From: Polynucleobacter sp. HIN7
Lineage (GTDB): Bacteria; Pseudomonadota; Gammaproteobacteria; Burkholderiales; Burkholderiaceae
Assembly (NCBI RefSeq): GCF_030297595.1
Contig: NZ_AP028138.1
Span: 1,426,001 to 1,490,000, forward strand
Direction: 5' to 3'
Length of the DNA: 64,000 nt
The number at the start of each line of letters is the position of its first letter. Position 1 is the stretch's first letter. Positions 28,896-36,893 of this stretch are shown in pieces. Made by a program: the position numbers and the translations under genes. Below the pieces are notes generated by a model. The model saw only the letters and a list, made by a program, of their open reading frames with translations. It searched no databases and was not told the DNA's origin.

Positions 28896-29659
28896 GCCGC
28901 CGCCCCGCCTAAATAAGCCCGAATCACCTCTGGATGACTGCGTACTGCATCGGGCAATCCATCGGCAATCACCTTGCCATAATCAAGCACCGTCAAATGA
29001 TCACAAAGACTCATTACGAGATGTACATCGTGCTCAATGAGCAAAATAGTTTTGCCATCAGCTCGGATCTTTAGGATTAATTCTTTTAGTTCCAGCTTCT
29101 CGCTGGCATTCATCCCAGCAGCTGGCTCATCAAGGGCCAATAGAATTGGTTCAGTAGCTAAAGCACGGGCAATTTCAAGACGTCGTTGATACCCATAGGA
29201 TAAATTTTTAGCCTTATGTCGTGCATAGTCTTGCAAGCCAACATACGCGAGCAAGGCAAGTGATTTTTCACGGATGTCGCGCTCTTCACGTCGATTGGAT
29301 TGTGTGCCCAAGACCGCGCCCCATATACCAATGGATGAGCGGCAATGGCATCCCACCATGACGTTCTCCAAGGCGGTCATCTCTTTAAATAAGCGAATGT
29401 TCTGAAAGGTTCTAGCAATCCCCGCTTGGGTGACCTGAGATACTGAATGAGGGGAATATAGGCGACCCTGGAGCTCAAACGAACCCTGATCGGCTGGATA
29501 TAAGCCAGTAATCACATTAAAGAAGGTAGTCTTGCCGGCGCCATTAGGCCCAATAAGCCCTGCGATTGCGCCCTCCCGAACACGAATAGCAACATCATCA
29601 AGGGCCTGAATACCTCCAAAGCGCTTCGATACTCCTGAAATCCTTAAGAGATCACTCAT
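28892..29659 (-). CDS. livG: Branched-chain amino acid ABC transporter ATP-binding protein LivG
   Basis: 255 residues from ATG 29659, which overlaps the livM stop (ATGA); the open frame runs 12 codons upstream inside livM but the coupled start is more likely. Walker A GPNGAGKTTFFNV, the LivG-specific RTFQNIRLFKEMTALENVMVG, signature LSYGYQRRLEIARAL and Walker B ILLALDEPAAGMN are present. It forms the ATPase pair with LivF. Confidence 0.93.
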   Translation of the reverse strand: MSDLLRISGVSKRFGGIQALDDVAIRVREGAIAGLIGPNGAGKTTFFNVITGLYPADQGSFELQGRLYSPHSVSQVTQAGIARTFQNIRLFKEMTALENVMVGCHCRSSIGIWGAVLGTQSNRREERDIREKSLALLAYVGLQDYARHKAKNLSYGYQRRLEIARALATEPILLALDEPAAGMNASEKLELKELILKIRADGKTILLIEHDVHLVMSLCDHLTVLDYGKVIADGLPDAVRSHPEVIRAYLGGAAA

Positions 29660-30783
29660 CCGTTTGTGGCTTTCAAAGTATCGGGTTTTTGCCAAATTCC
29701 ATTGGGTCGATAGAGCATGATGAGGATCAGCGCCAAGCCATACAGTAACTGACGAATAATTTCGGTATCAACAAGAACCGACCCAAAGACAAATTGCTGA
29801 ATCGGGGCTGCAATGCTTCGTAACAGCTCAGGAAAAACAGCGAGCAAGATTGCCCCAAGAATCACCCCTGGAATGTGCCCCATCCCACCCATTACCACCA
29901 TGGCTAAAACCACAATCGATTCCCATAAAGTAAAGGACTCGGGTGATACAAAGCCTTGAAAGGCGGCAAATAATACGCCTGCGGCACCTGCAAAACTTGC
30001 GCCAATCGCAAACGCCAATAACTTCATATTACGAGTTTCAATCCCCATCGCCTCCGCGGCGATCTCATCCTCCCGAATCGCCACCCAGGCACGACCGATT
30101 CTAGAATGCTCTAAACGCGAGCAGACAATGGCAACTAGAACGGCAAGGATTAAGAAAAAATAGAAGAGTAAATATAGTGATGGAATCTCTAGACCCCAGA
30201 TATTCATTGGCTTTGAGAGATTGATGCCAAAGAGCTCGATTGGCTGAATACTGCCAATCCCTTTAGGCCCATTTGTTAGATTGAGGGGGCGATCAAGGTT
30301 ATTTAAGAAGATCCGAATAATTTCCCCAAAGCCCAAGGTCACAATCGCCAAATAATCGCCGCGTAACTTTAGGGTTGGAAATCCAAGAAGCACCCCAAAG
30401 ATCGCGGCCAATCCAAAAGAGAGGATGAGTGCGCCCCACAGTGGAAAATGAATTCCGGTGGGAAAAACAGCGGCAATGGCAGGAAATTGCGTGGTCAGAT
30501 GGGGCGAAGCTAGTAAAGCATAACTATAGGCGCCCACTGCATAAAAAGCGATATAGCCCAAATCAAGTAAACCCGCAAAACCAATCACCACATTGAGGCC
30601 CAATGCGAGAACAACGTATAGCAAGGCAAAATCCAATACCCGAACCCAGTAGTTACCGCCAACCGAGCCCATGATCCAAGGTAGAGCTAGTAATGCGATC
30701 GTACTCGCGATCCAAAATCGTTGTTGATCACGACGAGACGTGCGATGAAAAAATGGTTTAAGCACGATCCGATACTCGCTCAC
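29656..30783 (-). CDS. livM: Branched-chain amino acid ABC transporter permease LivM
   Basis: A 375-residue membrane protein with about ten helices and the permease loop RVGRAWVAIREDEIAAEAMGI form (here SRIGRAWVAIREDEIAAEAMG near 235). The GTG start at 30783 overlaps the end of livH by 26 bp; a second GTG six codons on is possible. Membrane partner of LivH. Confidence 0.9.
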   Translation of the reverse strand: MSEYRIVLKPFFHRTSRRDQQRFWIASTIALLALPWIMGSVGGNYWVRVLDFALLYVVLALGLNVVIGFAGLLDLGYIAFYAVGAYSYALLASPHLTTQFPAIAAVFPTGIHFPLWGALILSFGLAAIFGVLLGFPTLKLRGDYLAIVTLGFGEIIRIFLNNLDRPLNLTNGPKGIGSIQPIELFGINLSKPMNIWGLEIPSLYLLFYFFLILAVLVAIVCSRLEHSRIGRAWVAIREDEIAAEAMGIETRNMKLLAFAIGASFAGAAGVLFAAFQGFVSPESFTLWESIVVLAMVVMGGMGHIPGVILGAILLAVFPELLRSIAAPIQQFVFGSVLVDTEIIRQLLYGLALILIMLYRPNGIWQKPDTLKATNG

Positions 30784-31693
30784 CCAGCAAGCCGCGAGGC
30801 CTAAATACCAATACTAAGATCAAGACCATGAAGGCAAAGATATCTTGATAGTTGGATCCTAAGAGACCACCAGTCCAATCACTGATGTAACCAGCCCCAA
30901 TCGCCTCAATCAGACCAAGCAACAGTCCACCTAACATCGCCCCCTGAATATTGCCGATACCGCCCAGTACTGCAGCAGTAAAAGCTTTTAATCCAGGAAT
31001 AAATCCCATTGAGAAATGCACATTACCGTAGTTGGTGGCCATCATGATCCCGGCAAGGGCTGCCAGCGCGCCTCCCAACATAAACGTGATCGAAATGACC
31101 CGATTGGGATTAACACCCATCAACGCAGCCACGTTCGGCTGCTCAGCCGTTGCGCGCATCGCCCGTCCGAGCTTGGTCTTTTGCACAATCAGAAGCAATA
31201 AAGCCATAACTAAAAAAGACGTGACAATAATCACAATTTCTTTACCCGTAATGGTTGCTCCTGAACCCAAGATCTCGATGGGTGTCGATGGTAGTAACTG
31301 AGGATAGGTCATGGGATTACGAGACCAGATCATCATGGCCAAGGTTTGCAATAAGACCGAGACGCCAATCGCAGAAATCAATGGTGCCAAACGTGGTGCT
31401 TGACGCAAAGGCCGATAAGCAAAACGCTCAATCAAATAGCTAACCAACGCGCATACTGCCATGGTCATCAATAAAACTAAAACTAGTAATACCCATGGTG
31501 GTAAACCCAGCGGTAATTGCGTAATGAATGTGATGAGGGTGAGGGATACCAATGCGCCAATCATCAAAACCTCGCCATGAGCAAAGTTAATGATTCCTAA
31601 GATCCCATAGACCATGGTGTAGCCCAATGCAATCAAGGCATAGATACTACCCAGCACTAGGCCATTCAAAATCTGCTGTAGCAGAATATCCAT
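30758..31693 (-). CDS. livH: Branched-chain amino acid ABC transporter permease LivH
   Basis: 311 residues from ATG 31693. MDILLQQILNGLVLGSIYALIALGYTMVYGILGIINFAHGEV is the classic LivH N-terminus with two helices (described in segments), and MRATAEQPNVAALMGVNPNRV near 205 is the coupling loop. A terminator-like hairpin stands between livK and livH and may lower permease expression relative to the binding protein. Confidence 0.92.
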   Translation of the reverse strand: MDILLQQILNGLVLGSIYALIALGYTMVYGILGIINFAHGEVLMIGALVSLTLITFITQLPLGLPPWVLLVLVLLMTMAVCALVSYLIERFAYRPLRQAPRLAPLISAIGVSVLLQTLAMMIWSRNPMTYPQLLPSTPIEILGSGATITGKEIVIIVTSFLVMALLLLIVQKTKLGRAMRATAEQPNVAALMGVNPNRVISITFMLGGALAALAGIMMATNYGNVHFSMGFIPGLKAFTAAVLGGIGNIQGAMLGGLLLGLIEAIGAGYISDWTGGLLGSNYQDIFAFMVLILVLVFRPRGLLGERVSDRA

Positions 31694-31706
31694 CGACAAT
31701 CAGTCT

Positions 31707-31737
31707 ATAAAAAATAAGCACCGCGCTGGGTGCTTAT
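31707..31737 (-). terminator. Intra-operon terminator or attenuating hairpin between livK and livH
   Basis: On the minus strand a 9-bp stem ATAAGCACC / GGTGCTTAT with a 6-nt loop is followed by a run of T. It sits directly after the livK stop and before livHMGF. Partial read-through would yield more binding protein than membrane complex. Confidence 0.8.
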
Positions 31738-31741
31738 CAAA

Positions 31742-32896
31742 TTACTGCATCTTAATAATTTCGAGGACTGACTTCTTCTTATCCTTGTAATCGTATAAGG
31801 TGATCACGCTTTCCTTGAGATCACCCTGATCATTAAACGCAATATTGCCAATCAAACCCTTCATCTGTGTTTGAGGCATCGCGGCTAAGATCTTGGCTGG
31901 CTCAACTGAGTTAGCACGCTTCATCGCATCCACAATCACATAAACTGCATCGTATGAGAATGGAGCATAGATATCGACATCAATATTGAAGCGCTCTTTA
32001 TATTTTTTCTGGAACTCGGGCCCTGCTTCCATTTTTGAGAGGGCCATCGCAGCTTCTGAACAAACCACATTATTGATTGCATCGCCAGCTAACTCAGCCA
32101 ATTTATCAGTACAAATTCCATCGCCGCCCACGATCTTCGCTTTGATTCCCAATTCCTTAGCTTGCTTGGCTAAAGGGCCGCCCGTGGCATCCATTCCGCC
32201 ATACATGATGACATCGGGCTTACCCCCCTTCACCTTGGTGAGAATGGCCTTAAAGTCAGTTGCCTTGTCATTGGTTGCCTCACGTGGCAATACCTTGATA
32301 CCAGCAGCTTTCACTGTTTTCTCAAACTCATCTGCGAGACCCTTGCCATATTGGGTCGAGTCATCAATGATTGCCACCACTTTTGCTTTTAAATTCTTGG
32401 CCACATAATCAGCTAGAGCTGGGCCCTGTTGTGCATCGGTCGCCACTAAACGATAGGCGGTTTTAAAGCCCTGCTTGGTGTATTCAGGGTTGGTTGCCGA
32501 TGGAGAAATTTGAGTGATACCAGCATCATGGTAAATCTTCGAAGCTGGGATCGTAGTCCCCGAATTTAAGTGTCCTACGACTGCGACGACTTTTGCATCA
32601 ACTAATTTTTGAGCAACTTGGGTGGCTGTTTTAGGGTCTGCTGCATCATCTTCTGGCACTAACTTCAGCACCACCTTCTTACCATTGATCATCAGTCCAG
32701 CTTTATTGAGCTCCTCAACTGCCAGAACAGCACCGTTTTCATTTTGCTTACCCATATGAGCAATCGATCCAGTCAGTGGAGCCACATGACCGATCTTCAC
32801 CTCACCATCATTTGCCTTACCGCCGCAGGCAACTAACAAGCCCACCGTCGTAAGCGAAAGCACGCTATATGAAAACACCTTTTGATATGGTTTCAT
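31742..32896 (-). CDS. livK: Branched-chain amino acid ABC transporter substrate-binding protein, predicted lipoprotein
   Basis: A 384-residue class I periplasmic binding protein (IGHVAPLTGSIAHMGKQNENGA, VAVVGHLNSGTTIPAS, QISPSATNPEYT) related to LivJ/LivK. The signal sequence ends LLVAC-GG with Cys at residue 24, a canonical lipobox, so it is probably lipid-anchored rather than freely soluble. ATG 32896 follows GGAGG by 8 bp. It leads the livHMGF genes. The actual ligand (Leu/Ile/Val or an amide) is not provable from sequence. Confidence 0.9.
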   Translation of the reverse strand: MKPYQKVFSYSVLSLTTVGLLVACGGKANDGEVKIGHVAPLTGSIAHMGKQNENGAVLAVEELNKAGLMINGKKVVLKLVPEDDAADPKTATQVAQKLVDAKVVAVVGHLNSGTTIPASKIYHDAGITQISPSATNPEYTKQGFKTAYRLVATDAQQGPALADYVAKNLKAKVVAIIDDSTQYGKGLADEFEKTVKAAGIKVLPREATNDKATDFKAILTKVKGGKPDVIMYGGMDATGGPLAKQAKELGIKAKIVGGDGICTDKLAELAGDAINNVVCSEAAMALSKMEAGPEFQKKYKERFNIDVDIYAPFSYDAVYVIVDAMKRANSVEPAKILAAMPQTQMKGLIGNIAFNDQGDLKESVITLYDYKDKKKSVLEIIKMQ

Positions 32897-32929
32897 GAGC
32901 AAATCCTCCAAGTTAAACAGTCATCAGAA

Positions 32930-33889
32930 TTAAACGGGATGCGTCAGATTTTTTGGTAAGGAGAAAGTGACATCCTCCACAACCCCATCTAAAGATCGAA
33001 TTTGACGTGGGCCAAACTCTTGAATTCGAGCCACGATTGCTTGCGCAAGACTCTCTGGCGCTGACGCACCTGCAGTTAAACCAACTCGCTTCTTGCCCTC
33101 AAACCATTCGGGGCGAAGTTGATCGGGAGCATCGACCATGTAGGCCGGTACGCCTAATTTTTCAGCCAGTTCGCGCAGACGATTAGAGTTCGAGCTCGCC
33201 TGACTTCCCACGACAATCACCAATTGAACTTGGGGCGCCATAAATTTCACTGCATCTTGTCGATTTTGAGTGGCGTAACAAATGTCCTGCTTCTTCGGTT
33301 GAATAATTTTAGGGAATTTTTTGGTGAGCGCATTCACAATTTCTTTGGTCTCATCAACCGATAGGGTCGTTTGGGTTACAAATGCCAAACGCTCGTCAGC
33401 TGAAAAATTGAGTTTCTCCACATCCTCCAAATTCTCAATCAGGAAGATGCCACTCTCGACCTGCCCCATGGTTCCCTCAACCTCTGGGTGGCCAGCATGA
33501 CCGATCATGAATACCGTAAACCCATCTTTGCACAACTTCACCACTTCAACGTGCACTTTGGTCACCAAGGGACAGGTTGCGTCATAGACTTGCAAGCCGC
33601 GCTCGGCGGCGTCTTGGCGAACCTGCTGAGAAACCCCATGAGCACTGTAGATCACAATCGCTCCACGTGGAATTTCGTCAATCTCGTCCACAAAGATAGC
33701 ACCTTTCGCGCGCAACTCATCAACCACGTATTTGTTGTGCACGATTTCATGACGCACATAAATCGGGGCGCCAAAGCGACTAAGCGCCTCATTCACAATA
33801 TTGATCGCTCGATCAACGCCCGCACAAAATCCCCTGGGCTGCGCCAAGAGTATTTCATCACTTTCAGACGGTAATGGATTGCTTTGCAT
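32930..33889 (-). CDS. ispH: 4-hydroxy-3-methylbut-2-enyl diphosphate reductase
   Basis: The last enzyme of the MEP isoprenoid route, a 4Fe-4S protein of 319 residues. The three cluster cysteines are visible in [24 protein letters not shown] and [13 protein letters not shown]; the substrate-binding glutamate region EVEGTMGQ is present. It follows fkpB by 9 bp, the common fkpB-ispH pairing. It is the only MEP gene in the window. Confidence 0.96.
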   Translation of the reverse strand: MQSNPLPSESDEILLAQPRGFCAGVDRAINIVNEALSRFGAPIYVRHEIVHNKYVVDELRAKGAIFVDEIDEIPRGAIVIYSAHGVSQQVRQDAAERGLQVYDATCPLVTKVHVEVVKLCKDGFTVFMIGHAGHPEVEGTMGQVESGIFLIENLEDVEKLNFSADERLAFVTQTTLSVDETKEIVNALTKKFPKIIQPKKQDICYATQNRQDAVKFMAPQVQLVIVVGSQASSNSNRLRELAEKLGVPAYMVDAPDQLRPEWFEGKKRVGLTAGASAPESLAQAIVARIQEFGPRQIRSLDGVVEDVTFSLPKNLTHPV

Positions 33890-33898
33890 AGATCTTGA

Positions 33899-34345
33899 TT
33901 ACAAAATGGCAATAATTTCTGCTTCAAAACTTAACTGTTTACCTGCTAAGGGATGGTTGAAATCAAACCACGCACCCTCTTCATTAATGGATTGCAATAC
34001 GCCTGCATATTGTGCACCGCTAGGCGCATTAAATTCAATCATATCGCCCGGGGCAAATTCCGGAACCTCATCGGTATTGGCTAACAATACATCCATACCC
34101 ACCCACTGGATGAGCTCTGGCTTGTGCTCCCCAAACGCGTCCTGTGGGCTTAGAACAGCTGAGCGCTTTTCACCCACTTTTGCTCCCAACAAAACCTTTT
34201 CAAAACAGGGGGCGAATTGACCCGTACCCAATTGCATCGTCGCCGGCCGATCGTCGAAGGTGTTGATGTAATCCTCCCCGCCAGGGAGGGTCAATCGATA
34301 GTTGATGGTCAAGAAAGAATCGGGGGAAACGGTAGGCTCACTCAT
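33899..34345 (-). CDS. fkpB: FKBP-type peptidyl-prolyl isomerase (SlpA/FkpB type)
   Basis: A 148-residue cytoplasmic-type prolyl isomerase with the split FKBP domain and inserted flap: [44 protein letters not shown] (seen in segments) and WFDFNHPLAGKQLSFEAEI, characteristic of SlyD/SlpA proteins but without SlyD's His-rich tail. ATG 34345 is used; the longer frame crosses a TACAAT element and the radC side. It is probably cotranscribed with ispH. Confidence 0.9.
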   Translation of the reverse strand: MSEPTVSPDSFLTINYRLTLPGGEDYINTFDDRPATMQLGTGQFAPCFEKVLLGAKVGEKRSAVLSPQDAFGEHKPELIQWVGMDVLLANTDEVPEFAPGDMIEFNAPSGAQYAGVLQSINEEGAWFDFNHPLAGKQLSFEAEIIAIL

Positions 34346-35077
34346 GCTGCCATTGTAGCCAGAGAGACACAGAATCACCCAATCTCGCAATGGCCAAAAG
34401 CACAACAGCCCCGTGAGAAATTAATCCGCCAAGGCGCCGCCTCCCTATCCGATGCTGAGCTCTTAGCCATTTTTCTGCGTTCTGGGGTTAAAGGTAAAAG
34501 CGCTGTTTCTTTGGCCCAGGATCTGCTCAGTCAATTTGGAGGGATGCAAGGCCTCGTGAATGCGCCTGTCTCTGATATTTACCGCTGCCATGGAATAGGG
34601 CCTTCAAAATGGGCTCAAATCAAAGCTGCCTATGAGCTGGTGAAACGCTGTCTTCATGAAAGCCTCTCTCAGCAAGCAATATTCTCATCCTCAACCCAAG
34701 TCAGGGAGTTTTTGCAAACCAAAATTGCCAGGCTGGAGCACGAGGTATTTCTTTGCCTGTACTTAGATAACAGTAATCGTTTGATAGAGTGCCAAGAGCT
34801 ATTTCGGGGATCGATTGATCAAACGGCCATTTACCCCCGAGAAATCATTAAAGAATGCCTCAATCGCAATGCCAGCGCCTTGGTGATTGCCCACAATCAC
34901 CCGGGGGGCAACCCACTTCCCAGCCCCAATGATGAGGCCATTACCCATGAACTGAGGCAAGCACTCCACTGGGTCAATATTGCACTCCTCGACCATTGCA
35001 TCGTGGCAAAGCATGGTTTTTTCTCATTTTCGGATGCGGGCCTTATAGAAAAGCCCCTAAATGAGAGTGTTTACTAA
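34217..35077 (+). CDS. radC: RadC-family (JAB/MPN) protein, start uncertain
   Basis: Homology begins around 34379 with [36 protein letters not shown] (helix-hairpin-helix part, seen in segments) and continues to the JAB metal site [15 protein letters not shown] near residue 240. RadC has no settled biochemical role. No ATG, GTG or TTG lies in frame near the expected N-terminus. The only canonical starts upstream are TTG 34217 and TTG 34232, deep inside the oppositely oriented fkpB. The coordinate given is the canonical open frame; the real start is probably downstream, perhaps a non-standard codon. Confidence 0.75.
   Translation: MTRTQLHRRRPIVEGVDVILPAREGQSIVDGQERIGGNGRLTHAAIVARETQNHPISQWPKAQQPREKLIRQGAASLSDAELLAIFLRSGVKGKSAVSLAQDLLSQFGGMQGLVNAPVSDIYRCHGIGPSKWAQIKAAYELVKRCLHESLSQQAIFSSSTQVREFLQTKIARLEHEVFLCLYLDNSNRLIECQELFRGSIDQTAIYPREIIKECLNRNASALVIAHNHPGGNPLPSPNDEAITHELRQALHWVNIALLDHCIVAKHGFFSFSDAGLIEKPLNESVY
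34346..34357 (-). promoter_or_regulatory. Predicted fkpB -10 element, leaderless arrangement
   Basis: On the minus strand TACAAT (34357-34352) is followed by GGCAGC and then the fkpB ATG. TTGGGT (34382-34377) is a possible but distant -35, with a 19-bp spacer. No Shine-Dalgarno precedes the start. Confidence 0.45.
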
Positions 35078-35136
35078 CTTATTAGCGTGTTCCATTTGGA
35101 ATATTGACGAAACCCTAGCGTCAAATAGCAGATGCC

Positions 35137-35145
35137 TGCTACAAT
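35137..35145 (+). promoter_or_regulatory. Extended -10 promoter of rpmB-rpmG
   Basis: TGC-TACAAT (35137-35145) is an extended -10 element. Initiation about 7 bp later leaves a leader of roughly 23 nt carrying GAAGGAG before the rpmB ATG at 35175. No convincing -35 is seen, as expected for an extended -10 promoter. Confidence 0.6.
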
Positions 35146-35174
35146 CGATGTTTTTCGTACTGAAGGAGTGTGTC

Positions 35175-35408
35175 ATGGCAAAAGTTTGCCAAGTCACTGG
35201 GAAAAAGCCGATGGTCGGCAACAATGTTTCCCATGCAAATAACAAAACAAAGCGTCGCTTTTTGCCTAATTTGCAAAATCGTCGTTTCTGGGTTGAGTCT
35301 GAAAATCGCTGGGTTAGCCTTCGCTTAACCAATGCTGGACTTCGTTTAATCGACAAGAATGGTATTGATTCTGTTTTGGCAGATCTTCGTGCCCGTGGTC
35401 AAGTTTAA
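35175..35408 (+). CDS. rpmB: 50S ribosomal protein L28
   Basis: 77 residues, [29 protein letters not shown] at the N-terminus (seen in segments), the L28 signature. ATG 35175 follows GAAGGAG at good spacing. The open frame extends 38 codons upstream but that part covers the promoter. It is paired with rpmG, as usual. Confidence 0.97.
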   Translation: MAKVCQVTGKKPMVGNNVSHANNKTKRRFLPNLQNRRFWVESENRWVSLRLTNAGLRLIDKNGIDSVLADLRARGQV

Positions 35409-35418
35409 GGATTGAGTC

Positions 35419-35586
35419 ATGGCTAAAGGCGCACGCGAGAAAATCAAGTTAGAGTCGACTGCAGGTACTGGTCACTTTTACACCACCACTAAAAACAAAC
35501 GCACCAAACCCGAGAAAATGGAGATCATGAAATTTGATCCAAAAGCTCGCAAGCACGTTGCTTATAAAGAAACCAAGATTAAGTAA
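35419..35586 (+). CDS. rpmG: 50S ribosomal protein L33
   Basis: A 55-codon gene: [39 protein letters not shown] and [16 protein letters not shown] are the L33 sequence. This form lacks the two CxxC zinc pairs (C-minus type). It starts 10 bp after rpmB and ends in a palindromic terminator. Confidence 0.96.
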   Translation: MAKGAREKIKLESTAGTGHFYTTTKNKRTKPEKMEIMKFDPKARKHVAYKETKIK

Positions 35587-35605
35587 TTTGTCTTAACGTC
35601 AAAAC

Positions 35606-35636
35606 TAAAAACCCGTTCATATGAACGGGTTTTTTA
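35606..35636. terminator. Bidirectional terminator between rpmG and the desaturase gene
   Basis: A near-perfect palindrome with arms AAAAACCCGTTCAT and ATGAACGGGTTTTTT has an A-run on one side and a T-run on the other. It can end the rpmBG transcript on the plus strand and the desaturase transcript on the minus strand. Confidence 0.9.
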
Positions 35637-36842
35637 TTAGGCTGGATTAGAGTAGCGCCGCAGGCGAAGCGAAAACTCCTTGAGGGAGTGTGGCCCAGCC
35701 TCTTCGGCTCGATTGCACCATGAACGCAGCTGTCCCAGTAATTGCTCACGAGTAGCGTTGGAGCGACCCCAAATTGCATGCAACTCACGACGCATCTCAA
35801 TCATCTTGCGTAACTGAGAATTCGTTTTCATGAGCTCCTCAAGCTTTTCTTTCTCAAGGGCAGTCAATTTAGCTTCATCCTTATAAAGCCAATCACGCGC
35901 ATCCTTCAGGTGCGATGCAAATTCTTGCATGTGCTGGAATTCATTTGCAATGCAGCGCTTTAGGGTTTTGCTATAACGTGCCATGATCTCGTAGCGATTG
36001 GCAATAATCGCTTCTAGAGTTTGATCGTCGGCGGGACGAACTTCTGCGAGAACGGGCTTAGGCGGGACTTTCTTGACCTTTGCCAAACCGAGTGAGCGCA
36101 AAGCGCAAATGTAAACCCAGCCAATATCAAACTCATACCATTTGTTTGATAACTTGGCGCTCGTTGCATAGGTATGGTGATTGTTATGAAGCTCTTCTCC
36201 ACCAATCAAAATGCCCCACGGCACAATATTGGTTGATGCATCTTCACAGTCGTAGTTCCGATATCCCCAATAGTGGCCGATTCCATTAATGACGCCTGCA
36301 GCGGTAATCGGAATCCATAGCATTTGCACAGCCCAAACGGTTGCGCCAATCGCACCAAACAAAAATAGGTCGATGATAAGCATGAGACCAACGCCTTGCC
36401 ATGTAAAGCGCGAATAGAGATTGTGCTCAATCCAGTCATCGGGAGTACCGTGACCAAATTTTTCCAGTGTCTCTTTCTTTGCAGCTTCTACCTTGTAGAG
36501 TTCTGCGCCGCGCAAAAGAACTGTGTCGATTCCTAAAACTTGCGGACTATGTGGATCTTCAACGGACTCGCATTTCGCATGATGTTTACGATGAACCGAG
36601 GCCCACTCCTTAGTTACCATTCCAGTAGTGAGCCATAACCAAAACCGGAAGAAATGAGAGGGAATAGCGTGAAGGTCGAGTGCTCGATGCGCCTGACAAC
36701 GATGTAAAAAAATCGTAACACTAGCAATCGTAATGTGGGTCATGACCAGGGTAAAGATCACGATCTGCCACCAAGCCCAGTCCAAGTAACCGTGGGCCAA
36801 CCACTGAATTAATCCATCATGCAAACTAGAAATGGCGCTCAT
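35637..36842 (-). CDS. Membrane fatty acid desaturase (DesA/DesB-like)
   Basis: A di-iron desaturase that introduces a double bond into fatty acyl chains, probably acyl-CoA or acyl-lipid delta-9. The three histidine boxes are HRCQAHR, HRKHH and HNNHH, set between four or more membrane helices (first about 240 residues). A further roughly 120 residues at the C-terminus are helical and charged (LEKEKLEELMKTNSQLRKMIEMRRELH, seen in segments) and end WCNRAEEAGPHSLKEFSLRLRRY. ATG 36842 (MSAISSLHDGL) is chosen over ATG 36863; neither has an ideal ribosome site, and a TTG at 36848 is also possible. Confidence 0.88.
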   Translation of the reverse strand: MSAISSLHDGLIQWLAHGYLDWAWWQIVIFTLVMTHITIASVTIFLHRCQAHRALDLHAIPSHFFRFWLWLTTGMVTKEWASVHRKHHAKCESVEDPHSPQVLGIDTVLLRGAELYKVEAAKKETLEKFGHGTPDDWIEHNLYSRFTWQGVGLMLIIDLFLFGAIGATVWAVQMLWIPITAAGVINGIGHYWGYRNYDCEDASTNIVPWGILIGGEELHNNHHTYATSAKLSNKWYEFDIGWVYICALRSLGLAKVKKVPPKPVLAEVRPADDQTLEAIIANRYEIMARYSKTLKRCIANEFQHMQEFASHLKDARDWLYKDEAKLTALEKEKLEELMKTNSQLRKMIEMRRELHAIWGRSNATREQLLGQLRSWCNRAEEAGPHSLKEFSLRLRRYSNPA

Positions 36843-36893
36843 CTCCAAACAAATCTCCCTCATTAACTGCGATCATGCTCTTAACCCCTTATT

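Noticed and set aside
33488..33874. 128-codon plus-strand frame inside ispH
   Set aside because: Antisense shadow of a gene with all conserved cysteines; no domain and no ribosome site.
34390..34416. ATG GCC AAA AGC... mini-frame of eight codons at the radC N-terminus, as a possible frameshift start
   Set aside because: It is out of frame with RadC and ends in TGA at the QPREK motif. No slippery sequence is present, and the RadC frame already encodes the conserved residues.
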